This document shows positions 51,387 to 59,630 of a stretch of DNA of 64,000 nucleotides, in pieces; positions within the stretch are counted from its first letter, which is position 1, and each line of letters opens with the position of its first letter. The position numbers and the translations under genes were made by a program. The DNA is from Bacteroidota bacterium. GTDB taxonomy: Bacteria > Bacteroidota > Bacteroidia > 2-12-FULL-35-15. Location of the stretch: positions 248,001-312,000 of the forward strand of contig JAOQAE010000003.1 of assembly GCA_025963725.1 (NCBI GenBank). Reading direction: 5' to 3'. Below the pieces are notes generated by a model. The model was not told the origin of the DNA, ran no database searches, and saw only the letters and a program-made list of their open reading frames with translations.

Positions 51387-52864
51387 AAGGCCTGAAAAGC
51401 GCATTGATGAGACTCCCGGTGCTGCAAATCCTTTTTGCAGCGATCATCCTTTTCCAGGCAATGGTAATTATTGCGCTTCCGCTGATCCCCAGCATGAACG
51501 ATTCCGCATGGTATTACATGAATGTGCATTATGTAAAAACAGGCGCTTACATCTGCGAAAGCATGTACCCTTCCTTTCATGAGCCGAGCCAGTATTATCC
51601 GGTGCTGGGCTACAGCCTCTTTCTTTTCTGCTGCGATGCGGTCGCAGGCCTGCTGCATGCCGACTGGGCCACACTTGCGAAGTTCCTGCAATTCCTGTTT
51701 TATATCCTTTCCGCATTTCTTGTGAAGGCACTGGTTATAAAACAAACGGGCAGGGTTCATCTCAGCTACCTTATCGCGATCATTTATCTTTTATATTATC
51801 CTCATTTCAACTACTGCAATTTTGTAATGAGTGAAACCTATGCAGGCTTCCTTCTCCTGCTCATGGCATACCTGTTCATCAGTCTGCAGAAGAATTATAA
51901 AACATCCCGGGCCGTAATGCTGTTCCTTGCCGCGGGATGCTCCATGCTTGTGAAACCGGTGTTTCTTGTCATCGTGCTTCTATTGCTTTTATTTTTTTCC
52001 CTCGAAGCCATCCGCCTGAAAAGATACAGCCGCCTTGCCTGCATGCTGAGCGTGCTTGTTTTTCCCATTTCCCAATCAGTGTTCAGCAAAACGCATTATG
52101 GAAATTATTCCCTGCAAACAGGGCTCGGATGGCATTTATGGGACAGGGTGATCCATTACGACAAGCTGATCCCAACCAACTCCGCCGCTTTGCAGGAACT
52201 GCAGGAAATACATGCCCGGCATGGCAAGGCGCTGAGCTACGGCTTCTGGTGGGATATTACAAAGAGCCTGAGCGAGCTTGGCTACACCGAGCAGCAAACG
52301 CAGAAGATCTGCAAGGATGTTTCCCTCGACGGGATCAGTGAAAACATTTTCCCTTACGCGCTGAATACATTTCACCACAGCGGCACTACTTTTCTTACTG
52401 CTCCCTTAAGCGGCGATGTGTATGCCGGCACGGAAGGATACCGCAATAAGATCCTCGGTTTTTCAGGAGAGCCGCAGCATGCTCCGCTTACAGTCCGGCT
52501 GCTGGAGCAGGGCTGCTTCAAAACGCCTTCCGCATTCAGGGATGGCCTGCTCAGGATCAATTACAGGATCTCACAGCTGAGCGATCCGCTTTCTGTTATT
52601 TTTCACAACGGGCTGATCCTGTTTCTTTACCTGCTGGCAGGAATTTTTAATCTGTACCTGCTGGTAAAAAGCAGGCTCCGGAAGCATGCAGGCTTGTTCA
52701 TTATATGGTTCATACCTTTTGCAACCTGCGTGTGCTCCAACATGCTGGAATATTCCCAGCCCCGCTTTTTGATCCCGGCATTCATCTTCGTGATCATGTC
52801 GCTCACATGTACAAGTGCTCACATCCTGGAAACCATTAAACAGGATAAAATAAAAAAGCAATGA
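51383..52864 (+). CDS. Polytopic membrane protein, GT-C glycosyltransferase-like
   Basis: Membrane protein of 493 residues from ATG 51383, which overlaps the upstream stop by four bases. About ten to twelve helices. An acidic first periplasmic loop (PSMNDSAWYYMNVHYVKTGA, about 30-49) and NFVMSETYAGFLLLLMAYLF near 150 resemble the Asp- and Glu-bearing loops of dolichol-phosphate-mannose-type GT-C transferases. Likely moves a sugar from a lipid carrier, but no specific family is certain. It overlaps the next gene by four bases as well, so the three form a tight operon. Confidence 0.65.
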   Translation: MKGLKSALMRLPVLQILFAAIILFQAMVIIALPLIPSMNDSAWYYMNVHYVKTGAYICESMYPSFHEPSQYYPVLGYSLFLFCCDAVAGLLHADWATLAKFLQFLFYILSAFLVKALVIKQTGRVHLSYLIAIIYLLYYPHFNYCNFVMSETYAGFLLLLMAYLFISLQKNYKTSRAVMLFLAAGCSMLVKPVFLVIVLLLLLFFSLEAIRLKRYSRLACMLSVLVFPISQSVFSKTHYGNYSLQTGLGWHLWDRVIHYDKLIPTNSAALQELQEIHARHGKALSYGFWWDITKSLSELGYTEQQTQKICKDVSLDGISENIFPYALNTFHHSGTTFLTAPLSGDVYAGTEGYRNKILGFSGEPQHAPLTVRLLEQGCFKTPSAFRDGLLRINYRISQLSDPLSVIFHNGLILFLYLLAGIFNLYLLVKSRLRKHAGLFIIWFIPFATCVCSNMLEYSQPRFLIPAFIFVIMSLTCTSAHILETIKQDKIKKQ

Positions 52865-53730
52865 AAGAAACCATTGAAAATGACCGGCTGCGTGTGGAGA
52901 TCGCCCATGCAGGCGCAGAGCTGAGCTCCATCTTTCACAAGCAGCAGCAGAAGGAATATCTCTGGCAGGGCAGCAGCGACTGGTGGCCGCGCAGGGCGCC
53001 CGTGCTTTTTCCTGTTGTGGGAAAGCTGAACGATAACACCTACCGCATCAGCGGAAAAGTATATTCACTCCCTCAGCATGGCTTTGCAAGGGACATGGTA
53101 TTTTCTGTTGAACAGCAGGAAAAAAAACAAAAGATCGTCTTTGTGCTTCGCTCCGGCGAAAGCACATTGGGCAATTATCCTTTTGAGTTCGAGCTGGGGA
53201 TCACTTATGAGTTGCAGGGAACCAGCCTTTCTGTGAGCTATGAAGTAACGAACCCTGCAAAGGAGGTCCTTTATTTTTCCATCGGGGCACATCCCGGGTT
53301 TAACTGCCCTTTGAATGCGGACGAACAGTTCTCTGATTATTACCTTGAATTTGAGAAAAAAGAAACGCTCGACCGGCAGCTGCTGGATGGTGGCGTGTTC
53401 AACGGTGAAACAGAGCGCGTGATGACCGATACCAACATCCTTCCGCTCGAAGAAGCGCTTTTTAAAAAGGATGCGATCGTGTTTAAAAATATGAGCTCGG
53501 AATCCATGACCCTTAAAAGCAGGCGTTCGGATCACTCGTTGAAATTCTCTTTCCGTGATTTTCCGTATTTCGGCATCTGGACAAAGCCCGGCGCGCCTTT
53601 CATCTGCCTCGAGCCATGGTGCGGAATAGCGGATAATAAAAGCTTCGATGGCGATCTCCAAAACAAGGAAGGAATTGTTGCCCTGCAGCCGGAAGAACAT
53701 TTTATACGCTTCTGGTCGGTAACGCTCTGA
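52861..53730 (+). CDS. Aldose 1-epimerase family protein (LacX-like)
   Basis: Galactose-mutarotase-fold protein of 289 residues. It starts MKETIENDRLRVEIAHAGAE; WWPRRAPVLFPVVGKLNDN near 42 is the LacX-type signature with the substrate-binding Arg. The conserved His is in YFSIGAHPGFNCPLNADEQF near 140-159, and the catalytic Glu region is IWTKPGAPFICLEPWCGIAD near 239. Probably interconverts sugar anomers; the exact sugar is unknown. It is the third gene of the tight operon, and its TGA directly abuts the opposite-strand stop of the MFS gene. Confidence 0.9.
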   Translation: MKETIENDRLRVEIAHAGAELSSIFHKQQQKEYLWQGSSDWWPRRAPVLFPVVGKLNDNTYRISGKVYSLPQHGFARDMVFSVEQQEKKQKIVFVLRSGESTLGNYPFEFELGITYELQGTSLSVSYEVTNPAKEVLYFSIGAHPGFNCPLNADEQFSDYYLEFEKKETLDRQLLDGGVFNGETERVMTDTNILPLEEALFKKDAIVFKNMSSESMTLKSRRSDHSLKFSFRDFPYFGIWTKPGAPFICLEPWCGIADNKSFDGDLQNKEGIVALQPEEHFIRFWSVTL

Positions 53731-54957
53731 TCATTCTTTCCGCTTTCGTTCGGCAGCATCCTTTTTGCCCAGGAATGCAAATCCGGCAGCAGCGAGCAGG
53801 CTGAGAGCAATGAAAAAACCAAACATGGAATCAAAGCCGTACCTGCTGGCAATTCCCAAACCAAGCAGAGGGGCTGCAATGTTCGCAAGTCCGTACGAAA
53901 TGGAATACAAGGCGGAATACTGTCCCTGCCGTTCCGTTCCCGGCCTCGACAAGGCATAGTTCATCATAAAGGGCATTGCAAAGATCTCCGACATGGTAAT
54001 GATGAACGTATACACAATTGCCCAGATCATCATGCCTTTTCCCAAATACAGGATCAGCAGCGCAACCGGGATGCACAGCGTGCCCGCAAGGATGAAGCGA
54101 AAGATCCGCTGCTCCTTTTCGAGCGCTGCCACCAGAGGCATCTCGATGAGCACCACGAGCAATCCATTCAGCCCAAGCAGCAGCCCGATCGTATCTTCAT
54201 GAAAATGACATTCCCTGCTGAAGTATTGCGGGATGCTGGCGAAGAGCTGAAAAAAGCAAACACCGTATAGCGCCACCATCAGGATGAAAAGAAGATAAGG
54301 GCGGTCGCGGTATGCTGACGTGCTGCGGTCGTTCAGCACTGCGGTTGTTTCAGCGCTCTTGGGTTCGTCCTTTTGTCGCGGCAGGTAAATGAACAGCATA
54401 AGCGCCGCGGCAAATCCCGTGCATGAATCGATCACGAACAGCCATTTGTAGCCGAGGTACAAAGCAATGAAGCCGCCAATAGCCGGGCCCACGGAAAAGC
54501 CAAGATTGATGGCGAGCCTCACCAGTGAAAGGGAGCGCGTCCTGTTTTCAGGGATGCTGTAGGCTGCAATAGCTTTCGAGTTGGCCGGGCGGAACAGGTC
54601 GGCGGTGAATGCATAAGCGAAGATGATGCAGGAGATGAGAACAGGATCGGTTGTTACCAGGAGCAGCAGCAGGATGAAGCCGCTGATGATCAGTGAAAGC
54701 ACCATGATGTCGAAAAAGTTGCGGCGGTCGGTAAGCCATCCGCCGGCATAGGAGCCAAGCACGCTGCCGATGCCGTAAAAGCTGAGGGCAAGTCCGGCCT
54801 GCCCAATGCTGAAGTGCAGGTCGCGCGTAAGGTACAGCGAGGTGAACAGCAGCACCATGGATCCGCTCCTGTTGATGAACATGGCAAGTGCAAGAATCCA
54901 GATGTTGCGCTGGATGTTGCTGAAAGCTCCGCGGTATAGGCTGAGAATACGGTACAT
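53731..54957 (-). CDS. Major facilitator superfamily transporter
   Basis: Twelve-helix transporter of 408 residues. The MFS A-motif-like loop is GSYAGGWLTDRRNFFDI near 70 (G-x-x-x-D-R). The central loop at about 195-215 is charged (PRQKDEPKSAETTA). Drug:H+ antiporter 1-like; the substrate is unknown. Convergent with the aldose-epimerase gene with no spacing between stops. Confidence 0.9.
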   Translation of the reverse strand: MYRILSLYRGAFSNIQRNIWILALAMFINRSGSMVLLFTSLYLTRDLHFSIGQAGLALSFYGIGSVLGSYAGGWLTDRRNFFDIMVLSLIISGFILLLLLVTTDPVLISCIIFAYAFTADLFRPANSKAIAAYSIPENRTRSLSLVRLAINLGFSVGPAIGGFIALYLGYKWLFVIDSCTGFAAALMLFIYLPRQKDEPKSAETTAVLNDRSTSAYRDRPYLLFILMVALYGVCFFQLFASIPQYFSRECHFHEDTIGLLLGLNGLLVVLIEMPLVAALEKEQRIFRFILAGTLCIPVALLILYLGKGMMIWAIVYTFIITMSEIFAMPFMMNYALSRPGTERQGQYSALYSISYGLANIAAPLLGLGIASRYGFDSMFGFFIALSLLAAAGFAFLGKKDAAERKRKE

Positions 54958-54975
54958 GCTTTTTGCTATTTTATA

Positions 54976-55013
54976 TTAAAAAAAAATGCCCCGCTGTTGC
55001 GAGGCATTTTCCG
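54976..55013 (-). terminator. Terminator of the lipoprotein gene at 55036
   Basis: On the minus strand, aaaatgcctcgc / gcggggcatttt (12 pairs with one G-T) and a T9 tail, 25 bases after the stop and just upstream of the MFS gene. Confidence 0.9.
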
Positions 55014-55035
55014 GACCAACCTGGCCATTGGGTTC

Positions 55036-55554
55036 TTATGCACTCGGCTTAGCGCCTTCTTTTGCCTTTAATGTTTTTGCAGCATCGATCATTGTTTGTG
55101 CCGCTTTTTCGTTGAAGACCTCTCCTTTGATGTCCTCCACCACGTAGGAAGCGGTTCCTGCTTTCACCACCGTGTAAAAGTGATATTCAGGTTCTGTGAT
55201 CTCCGACTCCCAGAATACAAGGGTAGGCTCATCCTTCACAAAGCGCTTGAACTTATTTACATCGTTTCCTGCTATGTCGCTTTTTGTAAGGGCTACATCG
55301 CCTTCACCTTCGGAAACGGAGATCTGGAAATCCTTGCCCACCTTTATTTCGGTAGCGCCCCACGATTGCTCCACTACTTCGAGCTTGCCTCTGGTTGAAT
55401 CGGGAACCATGATCGACAGCTGGTTGCCGTTCACTGTAATGGTTGTTTCGGTCATGCCCGGTAAGCTGGCAGTGGACTCATCTGTTTTTGTTCCGCCGCA
55501 GGATGCAATAAAAAGCATTGCAGGGGCAGCCAGTAATAAAACTAATTTTTTCAT
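55036..55554 (-). CDS. Small lipoprotein of unknown function
   Basis: Lipoprotein of 172 residues with lipobox ending at Cys 19 (MLFIASCGGTK). The mature part is beta-rich and hydrophilic (TTITVNGNQLSIMVPDSTRG, VEQSWGATEIKVGKDFQISV). No domain recognised. Has a strong terminator and stands alone. Confidence 0.65.
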   Translation of the reverse strand: MKKLVLLLAAPAMLFIASCGGTKTDESTASLPGMTETTITVNGNQLSIMVPDSTRGKLEVVEQSWGATEIKVGKDFQISVSEGEGDVALTKSDIAGNDVNKFKRFVKDEPTLVFWESEITEPEYHFYTVVKAGTASYVVEDIKGEVFNEKAAQTMIDAAKTLKAKEGAKPSA

Positions 55555-55690
55555 TTGTCTGTTGGGTTTGTTTTAGTAAAGCAAATATAAATTATATAGT
55601 TGACACTACACAACACTTTGTTTTCAGAAACAATCAACAAGTTTCGGCAGCTTCATTATTCATTATAATTTAGGGGCACAATCTATAACC

Positions 55691-56746
55691 ATGAAGCTCT
55701 CTTTCGAACCGCATACCCTCTACTTTATCCATCCCTTCAGGATCGCGCATGGCGTACGCAGCTCCACGCCCGTTGTGATCACGCAGCTCGAATGCCATGG
55801 AGTGATCGGCTACGGCGAAGCGAGCATGCCGCCTTACCTCGGCGAGAGCCATGAAAGTGTTCTGGCTTTTTTAAAGAAAGCGGCAGCTTACCTGGAAACG
55901 CTGAGTACTCCTGAACATATTCCTGCTATTTTAAAAACAATCGATGCGATGGAGCCGGGAAATACCGCTGCAAAAGCGAGCATCGACATTGCGCTGCACG
56001 ACCTTTGCGGCAAGCGGGAGAATACGCCCTGCTGGAAAATGTTCGGGGCGGAGAAAACGCAGGCGCCTTTCACCACATTTACGCTCGGCATCGATGAGCC
56101 GGTGATGCTGAAGCAGAAGATCGCTGAAGCGGAAGCGTTCAGGGTTTTAAAAGTAAAGCTGAACGGCATCGACGACCGGCAGATGATCGATACGATACGA
56201 AGCGTGACCGACAAGCCCATTGCAGTGGATGTGAACCAGGGATGGAAAACGAAAGAGCATGCGCTGGAGATGATAGAATGGCTGAAGGAGAAGAATGTGC
56301 TGTTCGTTGAGCAGGCCATGCCGAAGGATGATATTGATGCGGCACACTGGCTGTATGAACGGAGCCCGCTGCCTTTGTATGCTGATGAAAGCGTGCAGCG
56401 CTTAAGCGACATCGCACAGCTGAAGGATTGTTATCATGGCATCAACATCAAGCTGATGAAATGCACCGGGCTGCATGAAGCGAATGAAATGATCAGGCTC
56501 GCGCGGACGCTTCAGCTGAAAGTGCTGATAGGCTGCATGAGTGAAACTTCCTGCGCGGTTTCTGCCGCTGCACAATTAACACCCTTTGCGGACCATGCCG
56601 ATCTCGACGGGCCAATGCTTATTAAGAACGATCTGTTTAAAGGGATAGAATTTATAAATGGAAAGATCACGCTGAATGACCTGCCGGGGATCGGTGTTCT
56701 GCCGGTAGCATCAAGTGGACATCAGGTGAGCTGTATGTCATCCTGA
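55691..56746 (+). CDS. Dipeptide epimerase (L-Ala-D/L-Glu epimerase, enolase superfamily)
   Basis: Enzyme of 351 residues that epimerises the second residue of dipeptides such as L-Ala-D-Glu from murein turnover. The catalytic Lys pair lies in FRVLKVKLNGIDD near 158 (KxK) and in NIKLMKCTGLHEA near 256. The metal ligands are in AVDVNQGWKTKE (Asp), LFVEQAMPKDD (Glu) and LPLYADESVQ (Asp). GCMSETSCAVSAAAQ near 280 is typical of the muconate-lactonising/AEE branch. The final codons and the stop fall within an intergenic palindromic repeat (separate entry), so the natural C-terminus may have been altered. Confidence 0.93.
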   Translation: MKLSFEPHTLYFIHPFRIAHGVRSSTPVVITQLECHGVIGYGEASMPPYLGESHESVLAFLKKAAAYLETLSTPEHIPAILKTIDAMEPGNTAAKASIDIALHDLCGKRENTPCWKMFGAEKTQAPFTTFTLGIDEPVMLKQKIAEAEAFRVLKVKLNGIDDRQMIDTIRSVTDKPIAVDVNQGWKTKEHALEMIEWLKEKNVLFVEQAMPKDDIDAAHWLYERSPLPLYADESVQRLSDIAQLKDCYHGINIKLMKCTGLHEANEMIRLARTLQLKVLIGCMSETSCAVSAAAQLTPFADHADLDGPMLIKNDLFKGIEFINGKITLNDLPGIGVLPVASSGHQVSCMSS

Positions 56747-56824
56747 GCGAAGCGAATGGATCTTCTTGATCATGCTGCGTGACGGATGAGATTCTTCGCT
56801 ACACTGCGTTGCGCTCAGAATGAC
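56737..56824. repeat. Palindromic repeat overlapping the epimerase stop
   Basis: Starts gtcatcctgagcgaagcg and ends gcgctcagaatgac, imperfect inverted arms of about 17 bases with a further inner dyad. The TGA stop of the epimerase gene is the 'tcctga' of the left arm. A related element is at 60906-60980. Confidence 0.75.
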
Positions 56825-56912
56825 AAAAGCACCGGAGCACGGGATGACGATTACAATAAGATAGTATAGGAAGGTGAAAGAAGAGAAGAGGAGGGAGAGG
56901 AAAATAAAGATC

Positions 56913-56946
56913 AAAAAAAAAGCCCTTCCGTTTGGAAGGGCTCTTT
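56913..56946 (-). terminator. Terminator of the histone-like gene
   Basis: On the minus strand, agcccttcc / ggaagggct with a 4-base loop and a T9 tail, directly after the stop at 56949. Confidence 0.9.
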
Positions 56947-56948
56947 TC

Positions 56949-57086
56949 TTACTTTTTCTTTTTAGCTGCTTTTTTAGCTGCTTTTTTCGGAGCTGCTTTT
57001 TTTGCTGCTTTTTTAGCTGCCTTTTTTGGAGCTGCTTTTTTCGCAGCTTTTTTTGGAGCTGCTTTTTTTGCTACTTTTTTTGCCAT
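56949..57086 (-). CDS. Histone H1-like lysine/alanine-rich protein
   Basis: ATG at 57086 to TAA at 56949 encodes 45 residues made almost only of Lys, Ala and Pro: MAKKVAKKAAPKKAA followed by repeats of KKAA and KKAAPKKAA, ending AAKKKK. Such tails bind DNA non-specifically, like the C-terminus of eukaryotic H1 and the bacterial Hc1/HctB proteins. The longer open frames on the opposite strand (Phe/Cys/Ala runs) are mirror images of this repeat. A perfect terminator directly after the stop supports expression on the minus strand. Likely a nucleoid-associated protein; role is inferred. Confidence 0.8.
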   Translation of the reverse strand: MAKKVAKKAAPKKAAKKAAPKKAAKKAAKKAAPKKAAKKAAKKKK

Positions 57087-57487
57087 GGTTTTTTTGGTTA
57101 TTAAATTATTTGATACGAAGTAAGAAAAATTATCAACATGAAAAAAATAAATGCGCTTTATTTTATTAACATCTAAATGTTGATATTGTTAATATCGTTT
57201 TTTATGCTACACCTCTTTTGAAAAATACTTCTGCTGCTTTTTTCATTCATGACCGTGAATTTATTTTATTCATCATTTCACCCGCCGCTCTGAACATCCA
57301 CATAAATTAATACTTTCAGGACTTCAACATTTTTCATTCAATGAACGTGCATGCAAGATACTGTTTTTTTATTCATGCCCATATCATGCATTCTTTATCA
57401 CCTTCTGCAAGAGCTTTTCTCCTGAAATAAAAATCCATAATAATTTGCAGCGCTTCGCTTCTTCAGTGAAAAACGCGCTTCGCGGCA
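57087..57487. other. AT-rich intergenic region without identified gene
   Basis: About 400 bases between the histone-like gene and the methyltransferase gene. It should hold the promoter of the histone-like gene (minus strand). A short dyad, gatatt-gtt-aatatc followed by a T-run, lies at about 57181-57204. No reading frame longer than 15 codons, RNA gene or repeat was convincing. Confidence 0.5.
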
Positions 57488-58720
57488 TTATTTGACGCGT
57501 TCGAGCAATGCCATGTAAAAGCCATCGGCATGATGAACTTCCGGCAAATAACGTTTCTCCCCGATAAAGTTCCAGCGATCACCCGCTTCGGAAAGAAACC
57601 ATTTTACCTGCTCTTCACCTTCACTCGGAAGAATGCTGCATGTTGCATACACCATCTTTCCTCCGGGCTTCACCATCTCGGGGAAGCTGCTTAAGATCTC
57701 ACGCTGGATCTTCTTCACGCGCTCGATCTCCTCCGGCGTTAATTTCCATTTGCTGTCGGGATTCCTTCTTAACACACCAAGCCCGGAGCATGGAACATCC
57801 AGTAGCAGGCGGTCGGCCGAATCCTTCAGGCGCTTGATCACTTTGGAAGAATCGATGGTGCGGATCTCAACAATGTTCACCTCCGCACGTGTTGCACGCT
57901 TCTTCAGCTCAAGCAGCTTTTTCTCTTTTGTATCGAGCGCGATGATGCGCCCTTTGTTTTTCATCAGCGCGGCAAGGTGAAGCGTTTTGCCCCCTGCACC
58001 TGCACATCCGTCGATCACACGCATGCCCGGTGCAACGTTCAGGTATTCCGATACCATCTGCGAAGCGGCATCCTGCACTTCAAACAATCCCTGGTGAAAC
58101 GCTTCGGTCCTGAACACATTGCGCGGGTACTTCAGCTCCACTGCATCGGGCGACCAGACGATCAGCGATGTTTCAGTAATGTTCTCCTCCTCTTCAAGCG
58201 CCTTCTGCAATTCCTTTGTGCTCGTGCGAAGCGAGTTTGCGCGCAGCACCATGCTCGGACGCTGGTTGAGCGCACGCAGTGTTTTATCCCAGCTCTTGCC
58301 CAGCTCTTTTTCGCCAAGCACATCCAGCCAGTCGGGAACCGATTCCCTGATCTTCCTGATCTTGCTGAACTTTTCCAGCTGCGAGATCACTTTCTTCTCG
58401 CTCAGGTTTCCGAAATACTGGCTTTCGGGCAGGTCATAGCCATCAAATACAAGGTAAGTACCGAAGATCATCCACAGCTGCTTATCGCTGAGCTTGCCCT
58501 CCACACCCGCGGAAGTACACAGCAGGCGCCAGTTGCGGATCATGTCGTATGTTACATCCGACACAAAGCTGCGCTCTTTCACATCCCATTTCTTATTGGC
58601 GCGCATTACCTTTTCAATTGCCTTATCGGCGAACACCCCGTTTTCAAAAACATCCTTCAGGGCCGTAAATATTGCCTTTATATGAAAGATGTGGTGCTTT
58701 AAATAAAATCGTTTTATCAT
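57488..58720 (-). CDS. RsmB/NOP-family class I SAM-dependent RNA methyltransferase
   Basis: Protein of 410 residues that should methylate cytosine-5 in rRNA or tRNA. The N-terminal NusB/RsmB-like helical region is at about 15-150 (FADKAIEKVMRANKKWDVKE). The methyltransferase core has the SAM motif I MRVIDGCAGAGGKTLHLAAL near 235. Motif IV with Cys is LLLDVPCSGLGVLRRNPDSK near 303, and motif VI with the nucleophile Cys is MVYATCSILPSEGEEQVKWF near 358. Both Cys residues are present. Length is close to RsmB. Confidence 0.93.
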   Translation of the reverse strand: MIKRFYLKHHIFHIKAIFTALKDVFENGVFADKAIEKVMRANKKWDVKERSFVSDVTYDMIRNWRLLCTSAGVEGKLSDKQLWMIFGTYLVFDGYDLPESQYFGNLSEKKVISQLEKFSKIRKIRESVPDWLDVLGEKELGKSWDKTLRALNQRPSMVLRANSLRTSTKELQKALEEEENITETSLIVWSPDAVELKYPRNVFRTEAFHQGLFEVQDAASQMVSEYLNVAPGMRVIDGCAGAGGKTLHLAALMKNKGRIIALDTKEKKLLELKKRATRAEVNIVEIRTIDSSKVIKRLKDSADRLLLDVPCSGLGVLRRNPDSKWKLTPEEIERVKKIQREILSSFPEMVKPGGKMVYATCSILPSEGEEQVKWFLSEAGDRWNFIGEKRYLPEVHHADGFYMALLERVK

Positions 58721-58798
58721 ACTGCAAAAGTACTATTAATTCAGTGAACAGCTGCGGCTATCCGGAATTTGTATTAAACCAAAAAGGTTTCAGGTGAA

Positions 58799-58881
58799 CG
58801 TCATTGCGATCCGCCTTCGCGGAGAAGCAATCTGCCAAAAAGGAAGAGATTGCTTCTCCGCCGGGGCGGATCGCAATGACG
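58799..58881. repeat. Nested palindromic repeat (17- and 14-base perfect arms)
   Basis: Outer arms cgtcattgcgatccgcc (58799-58815) and its exact complement (58865-58881). Inner arms cggagaagcaatct (58820-58833) and its exact complement (58847-58860). It lies in the 259-base gap between divergent genes and resembles the widely dispersed 'gtcattgcga' palindromes of many bacterial genomes. No coding content. Confidence 0.85.
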
Positions 58882-58967
58882 ATTCTATTAAACACTTTAG
58901 TAAATCCTCCAGATAGTCCTAAAAACAAAAACCCTCCTTTTTGCAATCGCAGTTTTTCAAAAAATCA

Positions 58968-58975
58968 TAATTTTG
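58968..58975 (+). promoter_or_regulatory. Promoter -7 element for a possibly leaderless gene
   Basis: TAATTTTG, exact match to TAnnTTTG, ending only four bases before the ATG at 58980, so transcription would begin at or next to the start codon. No TTG at ideal spacing. Confidence 0.4.
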
Positions 58976-58979
58976 CATA

Positions 58980-59630
58980 ATGATCGACACCACCCTTACC
59001 ATCGGCGACTTTGCCATTCATGAACCTGTAACAGTATTCACAGATTACATCATTACCATACTTGCCTTCATTTATTACTGGAAGCTTCCTTCCACAAATG
59101 AAGTGGTGAAGAACTGGCGCCTGTTCTTCCTTTTCATTTCCTTGTCCACTTTCTTCGGCGGATCATCACATGCGCTTTTTGCCGTGCATGAAGGATGGAA
59201 ATACAAAAGCCTCTGGCTGCCCATGCAGTTCATAAACGGGCTTGCGGTGTATTATGCTCAGAAAGCAACATTATTATCGGTGCTGAAAGATTCTGAAAGA
59301 TACAATGCCTGGAAGCTGAGCTACATCATCCAGCTGGTGGCATACTTCATTGTGCTGAGCATTGTGCAGAAATACACCGTTACCATCATCGACAATGCAA
59401 TAGGACTTATCCCTATCATGCTCCTGCATTTAAGCGCGAAGGTAAAAGAAGAGTACTATAAGTATATCGGGTATGGAATTGCCGTTTCCTTCCTCACGGC
59501 CATTGTGCATGGAATAAAGTTCTCCCTGCATGATTACTTTAATTACAACGACATTGCCCATGTGTTCATCATGGTCAGCCTTACGGTGATGTTCCTCGGC
59601 GTACGGAAAAAGGCTACCTCCTTATTATAG
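58980..59630 (+). CDS. Seven-helix membrane protein with conserved histidines
   Basis: Integral membrane protein of 216 residues with seven predicted helices. Polar residues within helices stand out: FFGGSSHALFAVHEG near 58-73 and AIVHGIKFSLHDYFNYNDIAHV near 170-192. A Ser/His pair early and Asp/His later is the pattern of the CREST superfamily of membrane metalloenzymes (alkaline ceramidase, PAQR, hemolysin III-like). This is a resemblance, not a proven relation. Its last 17 bases overlap the 3' end of the opposite-strand membrane gene. Confidence 0.6.
   Translation: MIDTTLTIGDFAIHEPVTVFTDYIITILAFIYYWKLPSTNEVVKNWRLFFLFISLSTFFGGSSHALFAVHEGWKYKSLWLPMQFINGLAVYYAQKATLLSVLKDSERYNAWKLSYIIQLVAYFIVLSIVQKYTVTIIDNAIGLIPIMLLHLSAKVKEEYYKYIGYGIAVSFLTAIVHGIKFSLHDYFNYNDIAHVFIMVSLTVMFLGVRKKATSLL

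Noticed and set aside
56874-57123. Plus-strand frames rich in Phe, Cys and Ala
   Set aside because: They mirror the Lys/Ala repeat of the minus-strand histone-like gene, which has a clear start and terminator.
57977-58702. Open frame of 241 codons on the plus strand
   Set aside because: Antisense to the RsmB-type methyltransferase gene, which has all motifs.
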